Of a stretch of 64,000 nt of DNA, positions 22,096 through 32,541 are shown in pieces. A program made the position numbers and the translations under genes. The notes beneath the pieces were generated by a model that had not been told where the DNA came from, did not search any database, and saw nothing but the letters and a program-made list of their open reading frames with translations. Where the stretch lies: positions 72,831,203-72,895,202 of the forward strand of contig NC_085139.1 in assembly GCF_024139115.2 (NCBI RefSeq), read 5' to 3'. Numbering within the stretch: the stretch's first letter is position 1; each line of letters begins with the position of its first letter. Origin of the DNA: Armigeres subalbatus (Eukaryota; Arthropoda; Insecta; Diptera; Culicidae).

Positions 22096-22379
22096 ATGGA
22101 TTGAAAGTATCTGAGGGCAAGAAGACTAAAATATAAGAGCGGTCTCTGAACGATTTTGCTCTACGACCTCTACGTATTACACGCCGATGTATTTACTGAG
22201 CGCGCGCTTGCGTGCAACCGGCGTGTATTATTTAGACAGATCAAAGGGATATTTAGAAAACTTAAATATCCATTAGTTGCTTCACACTAAATGTATTTTA
22301 TTTGATTCTAAAAAAATGTAAAAAAAAAGAGCAGATTTTTTTCCAACTATGATTCACAAAACAATTTTTTTTTAATCGA

Positions 22380-22485
22380 TGATTATGGGAAATTTACAGC
22401 TTTAATGTCTTAGCCAGATGCGCTCATGGTTCGAGTTGTCGACATCTCTGGCTAAGATATTAAAGCTGTAAATTTCCCATAATTA
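22380..22485. repeat. 39-bp inverted repeat around a copied loop
   Basis: Arms 22380-22418 (TGATTATGGGAAATTTACAG onward) and 22447-22485 are near-perfect reverse complements. The loop contains GATGCGCTCATGGTTCGAGT plus TGTCG, identical over 25 bp to 21651-21675, 766 bp upstream. The structure looks like a template-switch product and not a normal transposon end. Confidence 0.85.
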
Positions 22486-23999
22486 GGCCGATACAAATAT
22501 TTAAAAACTATTCTGTCTCCCCCCTCGGATTTTTTTGCCCAAAAATAATATTTTGAGGGGGCAACCAAATAGAGTTCTGATAATTTTGGGAACTTTTAAA
22601 AAGAATGTTCTTTAGCAAATCCGAGGCCATTCTTTAGCAAATCCGAGGAGTTTTTTTTTTTATTTTTTCATTTTAATATTTACAACAATATATAAAACAT
22701 ATATAAAAAATAGCCTGGATTTCCAACCAGAACGATCCTTTCGATCAAATATTGAATGCTAATGATAAATGTCTGAGAGTTAGAGCTAAATAAAATTTAA
22801 TAATCATCACGTTCCATCGTCAATTCTTTTCTAGATAAATGCGTAGTTGGCTCTACGATGCCAATTTTAGATTGCACAGGTTGACGAATTTTCTGAAAAC
22901 CAATACGTATTTCCAATACGTAAAGTACTGGGTCTGATGCTTAACTGTGAGGTTCAGCGAATGTATTATCGAAGTTTTTTTTACAAAAATTATTATTTTA
23001 AACCATATTTATAATCCTGCCTGTGCTATTATATCTTTTCTATTGGTAGGATTTTTGAAGCTTTTCCTACAATCAACATTCTCGTACTTTCAACACCAAC
23101 CACCACGTAACCTCCTACCAGCAGAAATATCGCACGTTTCGAGCTCGATAGCATCCAAAATGAACTTCCCATGGCGTCAAGCGGTTTATCAACCGCCATG
23201 CATAAGGGGAAACCTTCTAGACGGCGGCTCCTTCGATTAAAAACGCCGCCCTTTCTCCTTATTGGGTTGTGCTCTTTCGCATGAAAACGTTTATTGCGGA
23301 GCACGTTGGGCGGCTAACTCTGCTTAATTCACAAAAAAAGGTTTATACTTGTTTTGCTGAATACTTGTTTTGAAGAAAAAGGTATTAACAGATTTGCATT
23401 GTTTTAGATAAAAATAAAACTGATAGTTAATTCACAAAATCTGGAAAATAATTTGTTGAACTTCACGTTTTTTCAATCAACCGCCATTGCCATTCGTTTT
23501 GCCGCCACCTCAAGTTATATTTTCCTCTCACTCTGGCACATGCGCAAAAGCAGTCCCACCAGTATCCTACCATCATATCAATGCCCGCCAGGAGATGGTA
23601 CGGATCCTGGCACGGAAGGAGCATACAATGCGCCGCGGCAGTCCTTCTCAGATGAGAACATTCGAAAGTTTGAGCACAAGCGAGAGTATATGTCCTGGCA
23701 TGTTTTGATTTCGACGATCCCGATATCAGTAGCAGCCGCCGTACCAAAATGTTGATTCCTCGTCCGACGAGACGTCAGTTCACGTCGCGAATTCAAACCG
23801 AATGGATTGGTTTTTCCTCCGGAACTGAAAAGGCTTGAAGTACGGGAAAGGATACTCACACTGAGCTTTCATCGTGTACAGCCTCGCCAACGCTCGTCGG
23901 TGAATGAGGTTGAGAATAACAATGACTGCAGGATTATCTCCAGCGTTGGCCGTTATCGTCGTCAGTGCCGCCTGTGTGCAGAAATACGGCGTCGCGCGG
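22486..23999. other. Unique interval, GC-richer from ~23.1 kb
   Basis: AT-rich to about 23040, then moderately GC-rich. Open frames on both strands reach 100-155 codons (for example 23453-23755 plus and 23780-24247 minus), but none shows a domain, a signal peptide or consistent codon preference. I treat them as composition effects. It could be upstream regulatory sequence for the leader-like block that follows. Confidence 0.3.
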
Positions 24000-25235
24000 T
24001 GGAGAATTCGATAGGTGCAATTTCCACGGTGATAACTTGAGTCTTCATCTTCGATTGGAAAGGAACAGGTGGGAAGGGTTTCTCTAACCAATTTCGTCAG
24101 TTTTCGTGGGAAAACCACTGTACAGAGGGTTCGTTGCGGTGCGGTTCGAGTGTTCGTTGAAGAAGTCGAAGTGTATCTCGCACACCTGTTTCCTGCACCG
24201 TGGCATCGCCACTTTGTGTGGAGTGTTCCCCGCCAAGTAAGCACCACCCGATTCGTCGTTGGTGAAAGTTTTGTTATTAATTCTTTATCTCGAGTTTGTG
24301 TTGTTCTTTGGTGAGTTGAGTTGTTGTTGGTGCTGGTATTTCCTTCGACCTTGGGGAGCCGCCAACATTATCTAAAGAGCAAAGTTCTATTACACATCTT
24401 TACTCGGTTGAAATCCAGTCCGATATCAGTCAGTGGGAGGTTCTGCTTGGACATTTTTCCTGCGAGTTGTACCACCGAGAAAGTGATCCAACGTCATGAA
24501 TATTTTATGCTCGCGACAACGAGTGTGTTTCACTTTTGTGCTTCCTTGTCAGTCGGTGCAAAAATAATATCTCACTCGGAACAACAGAAGAAGCAGGCAG
24601 TCGGTTTTTTTCTAGGAAGCAAATGAAAATAAGAGAGGCAAATCATAATAGTCATAAAGAATAAAGAAAATATAATTGAAACATGTTTCCGAGAGAAGAT
24701 GGGAAGAAGTGTTGTTGCAGCGAGCAGAACTGCAAAAAGTGAAGGAAATTAAAAGACGCTGCGATTCACGCGTTGAGAAGTCAAGGAACCAGAAGCCCTT
24801 GAAGAAAGAATATAAAAAGTAAGGTGCCCGGCAAGGGGAAAGTGGATGATTTATTCAGTGGATCTTCTCGGTTCATCGAAGTGTGGATGAGGAGGCAACA
24901 GTGAGGATAGCAACAGCAGCAGCAAGGTGAAGGTTGTGCGAAAACTGTAAATCAAGCGGAACGACGACCACGAATAATATGAATGCGAGTCCTGGAATCG
25001 TCTTCATCATTATCAAGGAGGACGTCTGCGTTGTGGGCTCTTGAAGAAGGAGGTATCATCCTTCGTGGGAGTCAGTAAAGTGGTTGTGGTTTTGTTTTTT
25101 CGAGTGAGAAAAGATTTCCAAGAGGAAGAAAATAATATTGAAGGAGAAGTGAATTTGGCATTTGGAGCTTCGTTATTTGTGTGTTGTGCGAGCTGTTTGA
25201 ATAGCTGGAGAACCAGTTGAAGGAGGAGGAGAAAG
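24000..25235 (+). other. Purine-rich 5'-leader-like block, possible first exon
   Basis: About 1.2 kb of repeat-free sequence with the texture of long dipteran 5' leaders: many GAAG, CAACAG and GTTGTG runs, frequent stops in all frames, CAGCAGCAGCAAGG at 24920, and an initiator-like ATATCAGTCAGT near 24423. A donor-like GAGAAAGGTGATTAAATT occurs at 25230-25247, after which composition becomes AT-rich. This would fit a non-coding first exon of a gene whose next exons lie outside the window. No direct proof is visible. Confidence 0.3.
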
Positions 25236-26230
25236 GTGATTAAATTCCACTGTTTATGAATGAAATAAAATAATGCTGTGATGGGTGGGGTTGTAGATGT
25301 CTCAAATACCTATTCGGCCTGTTTGTAAAATTGACGTGCTGCTGGGCTTTGAAATATAATAGTGATGACCTAATTCCATCACGTTTCGATTATGTTCAAC
25401 CCGGTTTAAGTAATTTGACAAAGTTTTTGAACGAAAACATTCTCTACTTGCTGGGCATAATGTATCCTTTGTGCTTGTTCCTCTAGGTACATGTTAAGTG
25501 AATATTTGTGTTCCGTATGTCAAATGGTTTGTTATGTTTTATTTCGTCTTATTTTGTGGTGATGTTGAAAAGATGCGGAGTTCTTACGCCATACTGCGTG
25601 AGTTACTAGTTCATGCAATGGCAGGCATGAAAAGCGTTTAATTAATAATTATGGTCGGAATTCGGCGAAACCGCACCTAGTGCCTTTTTGGCTGACTTGT
25701 AATATTTTGTCTTAGAAGGTAAACGGAAGTTGGTGCACATTGGGTTATGCATACGTTTGTTGCTTGTAAGACTTTGTTACGGGGCTTATATCCGATACGA
25801 TTTATGATAAATTGAAACTGCTACACGAAAACTTGGGCGGAGAATTGGGTATTTTTGCCACTTGGTGCTTTTTAACAGATTTCCGACCAATTGAAATACA
25901 CTTAGTTGGAAAGCAGTCCATGTATCAGTTGGAATGTAGTTCCATTTAAGAATAAGAAGATAAAAATGTTATTTTGAGTAACTGAAAAACATGTGGCTTC
26001 TAAAAAAATAATATCTGATTTGTGAAGCAGATTTAATTCGGCAGATCCACTGTAGAACCAAAATAGAAGGATTCCATTGTTTCATGAAGGTGCATTTTTA
26101 AAGCCAGAAACTTCAAAAAAGAAGTCAAAAGAAGGAGAAATGGCTCGATTATATCTTGAGAAAGAAAGCCATGATGTCAGCAAACATAAACTTTGGGATT
26201 GTCCCAGTTGGCCAGTAGCTGACAGAAAGT
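25236..26230. other. AT-rich interval, no gene seen
   Basis: Non-repetitive, AT-rich, intron-like sequence. I see no open frame or repeat of note until the RTE fragment begins. Confidence 0.4.
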
Positions 26231-26239
26231 TCAAAAAGT

Positions 26240-26815
26240 AGGGACATCGTTATTATTATTATTATGTGGCCTGTGCAGTAAATAACGTCTTCTCCATTCA
26301 ACTCGGTCTATGGCTGCACGTCGCCAGCCTCGCAGTCTGCGGAAGGTCCACAAATCGTCTTCCACCTGATCGATCCACCTTGCTCGCTGCGTACCTCGCT
26401 TTCTTGTGCCCGTCGGATAGTTGTCGAGAACCATTTTCACCGGGCTATTGTCCGACATTCTGGCTCCGTGCCCGGCCCAGCGTAGTTTTCCGATATTCGC
26501 GATGTGAACGATGGATGGTTCTCCCAACAGCTGATACAACTCGTGGTTCATTCGCCTACTCCATGTACCTTCTTCCATCTGCAATCCACCATAGATAGTA
26601 CGCAACACTTTCCTCTCGAAAACTCCAATCCTTCACGAGCATTGTCCAGGTCTCGTGTCCGTCGTCTAATGAGCGTTTTGTAGATAGTCAGTTTGGCACG
26701 GCAGCGAACTCTATTGGATCGGAGCGTTTGCGAAGTCCAAAGTACGTATGATTTCCTGCCATGATGCGTCTCCGAATTTCTCTTCAACCACCTCGATTTC
26801 GTCACCACCGATACA
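26240..26815 (-). pseudogene. RTE (JAM1-like) reverse transcriptase C-terminus, copy A
   Basis: On the minus strand a damaged reading runs EIRRRIMAGN, LRSNRVRCRAKLTIYKTLIR, LRTIYGGLQMEEGTWSRRMN, HELYQLLGEPSIVHIANIGK, LRWAGHGARMSDNSPVKMVL, RARWIDQVEDDLWTFRRLRG and W, the C-terminal part of RTE-clade LINEs. It ends in an (ATA)n tail (ATTATTATTATTATG on the plus strand at 26250). Frameshifts near 26640 and a gap after EVVEE near 26790 show decay. The catalytic domain is missing through 5' truncation. Confidence 0.88.
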
Positions 26816-27330
26816 AACTCATAGTGGGTAGCTAACATTGTCATTACTTTTTTGGCAAAATTAAATTTTTCCTCACTTGCGACAAACAGAAATTGAAATG
26901 TCATGAACAATGGTTTTCAATTTTTCGTGGAAAATTTAAAAAAAACTGAAGGACTCGTGCGAGCCATGATTTTGTCATTATAACAGGACAACTCTTGTCG
27001 AAGCTCTGGCCCCTAGATAATGAATACTTTTGTAAACCGCTTGTTGGCACCACTTTAATCTTGACCGACCAAGCCAAAATAGTTTGTTACTCATTCATAG
27101 TCAATATTTTGAATTCCGAACTCCACTTTTTCATCAACAGACATACCATAGTAGCATAATTCATTTGAAATCATCAAAATTAGCTTGACATGAACAACAA
27201 CGGAGAGCCACCACAATATCAATCAAAGCAATCGTGGTACTTGCCAGCAGTCAAAGACATGTGGTCAACCAAAACGGATTGGAGTGGCAGATTTCCAGTT
27301 GACTTCCGCTTGCCTAGCAGCATGATAATC
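26816..27330. other. Intergenic, no gene seen
   Basis: AT-rich unique sequence between the RTE fragment and the next minisatellite; nothing recognisable. Confidence 0.4.
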
Positions 27331-27890
27331 TCCAAAATTCCCATCAGCATCCGAGAGGAATTCTGATTGGAATCTTTAAACAATTCTTTTCAGAATCATC
27401 GAAGTAAGCCAACCGGAATCCTGAGAAATTTACACTGAATTCCTTTCAGTATCGTTGAGTGATACCCCAGGGAATCTGCGCGGGATACCTTTCATGATCC
27501 ATGGAGGATTTGTTTCAGAATCTCTCGTTAATTTGCGTCGGAATTCCTTCGGAGTCGTTCGAAGATTTGTTTTGGAATCGTTCGAAGATTTGCTTCGGAA
27601 CCCTTCTGACGAATTGTTTCGAAATCCTTCAACGAATTGCTTCGGAATACATCGACGGTTTGCTTCTGAATTAATCGAAGATTTAGTTCGGACTCCCTTT
27701 ACGATTTGCTTTGAAATCATTCGACGGTTTGCTTTGGAATCATTCGATAATTTGCTTCGAAACCTTTCGATGATTTGCTTCGGAATCCCTCAACGAACTA
27801 CTTCAACGCCCCTGGAGAATCGCTGGGAGGATTCTTTACGGAATTCCTGGAGGATTAATTCGTAGTCCCTTAACGATATGCAATTAAGTA
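27331..27890. repeat. 23-bp array, TTTGCTTCGGAAT type
   Basis: Around 20 units of about 23 bp of the form CGACGATTTGCTTCGGAATC. Lining up CGAAGATTTG, CGACGGTTTG, CGATAATTTG and CGATGATTTG between 27560 and 27790 gives steps of 23 bp. Sequence is unlike the 421-1800 array though the period is the same. The open frames here (27455-27865 plus, 27430-27720 minus) are repeat translations. Confidence 0.85.
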
Positions 27891-28320
27891 CGGACCTATA
27901 CGATTTGCTTCTTAAAAAAGACATTTATTCAACTAACGGGAGAATTACATTACAATGAAGGTCATATCTGTTTTAAGTCTAAATTAGAACTGAGCTCTCT
28001 AAATAAAAATTGGTTCACTGTCCCTACTGTTCGATGGACTGATTAATTGCTGCGTCAGGTCTTTGGTGTCGTCGTCGTTGTTGCCACCTTGGTTCTGCTG
28101 CGTCGGGAGTCCAAGGTGCATTCGGTTCGCTGTGTTGCTATGTTGGAGTCGCTGTGGATGTCGGTCATTCACTTGCTGCGTCAGGAATACCAAGGCTATT
28201 TATTTGGTACGTCATGAATAGCGAATCCGGTGCTATAGTCGTTGATATCCATAATATCCAAACTTGATTTGATGCTTCAGGAATGGCGCGTCCGGTATTG
28301 TTGTAGTCGATATCCAATAA
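27891..28320. other. Short unique interval between two arrays
   Basis: Contains partly duplicated segments (GTCGTTGATATCCATAATAT at about 28240 and GTAGTCGATATCCAATAATG at about 28302), which suggests a local duplication. No gene seen. Confidence 0.4.
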
Positions 28321-28329
28321 TGTTCATAA

Positions 28330-28740
28330 CTATACTTCGGGATCCCTCGATAGATTGCTTCGGAGTCCTTCGACGATTTGCTTCTACACCCTGGAACATT
28401 GCTTACGGAATCCTTGAACATTCACGTTGGAATTCCTAGAGGATTTTCGACGGGATCTCTGGAACATTTCAGTTGGAATATTACCGTCGGAATTCATAGA
28501 GGATTCAATTCGGAATCTCTAAAAGATTCTCATTAGAAACCCTGAAACATTTCCATCGGATTTCCTGGAACATTCCCGTCGGAATCCTGAAGGTTCCCTT
28601 CGGTGTGCTTGGAAGATTCCTGTCGAAATCTCTGGAGATTCCCTTCGGAATCGCTGGAACATTCCCGTCGGAATCAATAAAGGATTCTCATCGAAATCCT
28701 TGGAGGATTCCCGCCGGAATCCCTGGAGGAATGTTGCATT
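28330..28740. repeat. 23-bp array, TTCCCGTCGGAATCC type
   Basis: Units of the form CGGAATCCCTGGAGGATTCC plus CGT, 23 bp each, about 17 copies, increasingly regular toward 28740. The array ends exactly where the poly(A) tail of the adjacent jockey-like unit begins, so the LINE probably inserted at the edge of, or inside, this array. Confidence 0.85.
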
Positions 28741-29039
28741 TTTTTTCATTTGAGATAGATAGAATATTTATTAAATAACCAAAAATTCCACTGCCTGCAT
28801 TTGATCCATCACATATTGTCCTTTCAGGGGTTCTTTGAGTAACACAATAATTTTACATTTCATTTGACCAGTCCTTTGGACTCTGCAGTTCTAAAACATT
28901 GTGACTGTTGAATTAAATTAAGTCAAATTTACAACTTTGTCACAACGTGACTTTAGGTTAGAGTTTATTATTTGTTATTTTGTTAAACCTACCTACTTAA
29001 CCTAAGAATGCCATCACAAAGAGCAGGTGTTTGTTTCGA

Positions 29040-29224
29040 CCAGACTCCACCTAGCATCCATTTTCGATTACGAACATGCCAAGAGTGAGAATCTAGTCGA
29101 AGCGGCTTTTGCATTCTCGCAAGCGATTTGCAAGCTGACAGAACAATGGAGTGAGCTGTTCCGGTGTGAATAAGGGGGCTGCATCCTAAGCAGGAAGTGA
29201 TTCGCCATCGCGTTTTCATCATTT
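29040..29224 (-). pseudogene. Jockey-like ORF1 (gag), C-terminal part
   Basis: In one minus-strand frame the sequence reads APLFTPEQLTPLFCQLANRL, RECKSRFD, a stop, then ILTLGMFVIENGC. The equivalent in the 39-kb element reads PPLYTSEQLVPMFTQLAS followed by a matching FTLGMFVIE segment. This is therefore the gag end, separated from its N-terminal half by the RTE insertion. The longer minus frame at 28989-29222 is in the wrong phase. Confidence 0.75.
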
Positions 29225-30000
29225 CATTTATTTAGTTTACATCTAAACAGATAACACTGAATCAACTATTTGACGCCACAATACACGGTTCGAGGCCACA
29301 TCTCACCATCCTCGAGTACGCCCCACGCTCGCCAAGTCGTTTTGCACCTGGTTTGCCCACCTCGCTCGCTGCGCTCCACGCCGTCTCGTCCCTGCCGGAT
29401 CGGAAGCGGACACCATCTTTGCTGGGTTGCTGTCCAGCATTCTTGCAACATGCCCTGCCCATTGTACCCTTCCGCCTTTAGCTGCCTTCTGGATACTGGG
29501 TTCGCCGTAGAACTGGGCGAACTCATAGTTCATTCTTCGCCGCCACACACCGTCTTCTTGCACACCGCCAAAGATGGTCATAAGCACCTGTCTCGCGAAT
29601 ACTCCGGGTGCTTGAAAGTCCTCCTCGAGCATTGTGCATGTTTTATGTCCGTAGAGGACAACCGGTCTTATTAGCGTCTTGTATATGATACATTTGGTGC
29701 AGTGGTGAACCTTTTTTGACTACAGTTTCTTCTGAAGCTCGTAGTAGGTCCGACTTCCACAGATGATGCGCCTTCGTATTTCACGACTAACATTGTTATC
29801 AGCCGTTAGCAAGGATCCACGGTAGAAAAATTCCTCGACCACCTCGAAGGTATTCCCGTCTATCATAACACTGCTTCCCAGGTGGGCCCTGTCGCGCTCG
29901 GTTCCGCCCACAAGCATGTACTTTGGCTTTGACGCATTCACCACCAGTCCAACTTTTGTTGCTTCACGTTTCAGGCGGGTGTACAGTTCTGCCACCTTTG
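29225..30000 (-). pseudogene. RTE (JAM1-like) reverse transcriptase C-terminus, copy B
   Basis: Translation on the minus strand: VAELYTRLKREATKVGLVVN, YMLVGGTERDRAHLGSSVM, NTFEVVEEFFYRGSLLTADN and NVSREIRRRI. After a stop near 29720 it continues KCIIYKTLIRPVVLYGHKTC, VLMTIFGGVQEDGVWRRRMN and RVQWAGHVARM. These are the conserved RTE C-terminal blocks. The 3' end passes into an AAATAAATGAAATGATG tail at 29221-29237. A clean TSD was not found. The fragment is inserted in the same orientation inside the jockey-like ORF1. Confidence 0.88.
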
Positions 30001-30516
30001 CAAATGACTTATACCGCTGCCATTCCAGGACTGTGATGTTAATAATGCGAATTGATTTCAGGTCTTTCATGGTTGGTGGACCCTTGGTGGATAGTGTTCT
30101 AGTTCTTTCATCAGTTCCTTACCGTCTTTATCGTCGAAAACACCACGCAGGACCACTTTTAGTGGTTTGGTGCTGGTTTGGTGAAATACTCGCATTTTAA
30201 GTTTTTTTCAGGATATCCATCACCTTGTCGTAATGCGGCTTTCCGTCAGAAATAAGCTTCAATCCTTCCGTGCACAATCGAAATGTACACTTGAGTCCCT
30301 TAGTTATCCAAGAACGAATTGTTGGACGTAAGACTGGCGGATCTTCCACCACGAAAATAGGAGGACATTTTGTTTTCCGCTCAAGTTGCTTCTCTTGCTG
30401 TAAAGGCTGGTTTTTCTTTTTTAATGCCAGTACATCGCCGGCATCATCATCGTTCTTTCACGAACATTTTTTCTTGCACCGCTGCTCACGATCGATTTGG
30501 CCTTCGTGTCACCCAT
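30001..30516 (-). pseudogene. Jockey-like ORF1 (gag), N-terminal part
   Basis: Starts at the ATG at 30514-30516 (MGDTKANRS). After a frameshift it reads DAGDVLALKKKNQ, KCPPIFVVEDPPVLRPTIRS, WITKGLKCTFRLCTEGLKLI, SDGKPHYDKVMDILKK and, after further damage, TMKDLKSIRIINITVLEWQR. The same plan (DAGDPLAKKKN then RCPPIFVKGDTPNLLPAIRF) occurs in the 39-kb element. The family protein binds element RNA; the zinc knuckles that should follow are missing at the RTE junction. Confidence 0.78.
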
Positions 30517-30692
30517 CGTAGAATGGAAGCGTGTACTCGCGTTGCGCTGTGCACTTCGCACTGATGTCGAACCGAATCAATAGAAACCGAGAGACAAGCA
30601 CGAGACATCTGATCGGATCGGTGGTCGGTCTAAGAATGAAGTTGTTGCTAAAATTTGTTTTTATACAGAAAATCACTTATAAAAGTGTTACT

Positions 30693-31311
30693 GCGGACTT
30701 GGTAGTCATATGGCTACTGCTTCTGCATCATACGCAGGAGGTCGTGGGTTCAATCCCAGGTCCGTTCCATTCTCCTACTTTGTATCTTTCTCTTTATTTC
30801 TCATGTTCTAGCAATCGCTAGAACTGGAAATGGACTTCCATACCGTTTCCATTACTATTCCTATACCTTCAACTTGAGTATTCTAGCAGTAATCTGCTAG
30901 AATTGGAAATGATCTATAGAGCTCGTTTTCTACATCCAACTAGAAATTCCATCAGTTACCTCCTCCTATCTATCACATTGGCAGCTCGTTAACCAAGACG
31001 GACCTCTGCCTCTCCAACCTAACCCAGAAACTCCAACAAATTCCGCATGAACTCGTGGCAAGTGCAGAGGTATATTCGGCTTGCAGTGGGCGAGTGATTG
31101 CATCATCATTTCCTCCCCCTTCCCAACATTGACTTGCATTCTGACGTGGCAGGCGCCAGTATGACCTAACAAATGAGATCACCAGTACTTGTACATTGAA
31201 GATGTGTGCTAGTCCCAAGCAAACATCTGTTGGTTCCCTGTGCAAGAACAGCTGATCTGGTCATAATGGAGTAGCAACTACGAGCAGTCAATCAAGCTCA
31301 AGCTCAAGCTC
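30693..31311 (+). mobile_element. Long tRNA-headed SINE, CAAGCT-tailed (copy 2)
   Basis: Begins with a tRNA-like head (about 30697-30770: A-box TGGTAGTCATATGG, B-box GGTTCAATCCC), runs through a ~500-bp body and ends in TCAAGCTCAAGCTCAAGCTC. A 24-bp target duplication with one mismatch lies at 30669-30692 and 31312-31335 (core TATAAAAGTGTTACT). Copy 1 at 13684-14298 is in the other orientation. Minus-strand frames at 30966-31245 are shadows of the body and also appear, inverted, in copy 1. Confidence 0.92.
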
Positions 31312-31439
31312 AAAATCACGTATAAAAGTGTTACTCATTTTTTGGCTCTTATCTTCAACCAATTCGCAACAAGATGCATTCGATGAAGAATTTTGTCTCA
31401 TTTTTGCCTATCATAAACTGGCTGAATCGGACTTGGAGC

Positions 31440-31615
31440 TCCGAATGACCTTATCGGCCGAATGATCTATTCGGCTAAATGACTTATTTGGCGAAATGAG
31501 TTTTTCAGCCAAATGAATTTTTCGTCCAAAAGGCCTATTCGGCCATATGCTTCTTTCAGCCTAATGGTTTGTTCGGCCAAAAAGTATATTCGGCCAAACA
31601 ACTTTTGGCCTAGTG
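31440..31615. repeat. 17-bp TTCGGCCAAATGA tandem array
   Basis: About ten 17-bp units of the form CGGCCAAATGACTTATT (CGGCTAAATGACTTATT, TGGCGAAATGAGTTTTT, CAGCCAAATGAATTTTT and so on). Related arrays occur at 52.9-53.6, 57.5 and 59.05 kb. Such GGCC/AAATG repeats are commonly found in foldback-like elements of Aedes. Confidence 0.85.
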
Positions 31616-31959
31616 GCAGCCCTTCCCCATTATTCTACTGGGCATCGGGCGGGATCAACAGGGCACTCAAATGAAGCGATTTGTATATAGAGCATGGGAC
31701 TGCGTCCTCTCTATTGCAACATTTCGTGGAATTAGGGATGGCTCTTCGACCTCATCTAACGGGTTAATTCTGTCAATCGAGGGCTCGGCTGTGAGAACTT
31801 TCTTATGGAAGAATAAGGCTTGTTGGCGACAAAATCTGGACATCCCCAATCACATATAACTTTTGAAATAAGTCATCAACAAGTGAAATATTTCGTAGAG
31901 TGATGAATGTATGTCGGTTCTATCTGAAATATTTTTTCATTATTATAACAAGTGTTTAG

Positions 31960-32541
31960 TTGACAATGGAGTCAAAGGAAGAGCATGTTCGAAAAGTAAT
32001 TGTGTGCGGTCGCAATGAAAATCCGAGTCTATCAATCAAGAAACTTGCTAAAAAGCTTAATTTGCCTGCCAGCACTGTCCACAGTGTTTTAAAATCGTCC
32101 AATGCTCGCTTGACAACAGCTAGGAAGACAGGTAGTGGAACAAGAACAAATTTGAGGAACCACCAGATGGACGCTAAGGTGAAAACCATACTGCAGAGGA
32201 AGCCAGATCTTTCAATCCGTACTGTTGCTCGGAAAATTAAAATTTCGCCAACTTCCGTGCATACGTCGAAGCATCGACAAGGGATGAAGTCATTTAAAGT
32301 AAAAACTGTACCGAATCGCGATGACAAGCAGAATGTGACGGCCAAAACACGTGCTCGTAAGTTGTATCGTGAATATTTGACGAAGTTTTCTTGTGTGGTA
32401 ATGGACGATGAAACTTACGTCCTGGAAGATTTCAAACAACTTCCTGGAATGGCTTTCTACACTGCCATGCAAAGGAATGACGTTGCATAGCTTTTCAGGA
32501 CGAAAAAAGACCAAGTTTCCTAAAAAATATTTGGTGTGGCA
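31960..32541 (+). pseudogene. DD37E mariner transposase, N-terminal part
   Basis: Opens with ATG at 31960 (MTMESKEEHVRKVIVCGRNE, or the second Met). A helix-turn-helix follows (SIKKLAKKLNLPASTVHSVL, residues ~25-45) and a second one (LSIRTVARKIKISPTSVHTS). Then comes the first catalytic Asp in SCVVMDDETYVLEDFKQLPG (about residue 149). A frame break occurs near 32490, after which KKTKFPKKYLVWQ is read in another phase before the insertion. Typical Tc1/mariner domain order; cut-and-paste transposase acting on its TIRs in the nucleus. Confidence 0.9.

Larger units (their letters stand above)
28741..30640 (-). mobile_element. Jockey-like ORF1-only LINE unit, split by an RTE
   Basis: On the minus strand: a 5' leader (about 30640-30517), an ORF1 (gag) start at 30516, ORF1 N-terminal half to about 30001, an inserted RTE fragment (29225-30000), then the ORF1 C-terminus (29225 to ~29040). 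This is followed directly by an A/T-rich 3' UTR and an A-run at 28742-28752. No endonuclease or reverse transcriptase of the jockey ORF2 is present, so the unit is a half-LINE. The full-structure relative at 36.6-39.8 kb has ORF2 in this place. Confidence 0.72.

Noticed and set aside
23780..24247. 155-codon minus-strand frame
   Set aside because: No domain or signal; overlapping plus frames equally open; region looks like regulatory or leader sequence.
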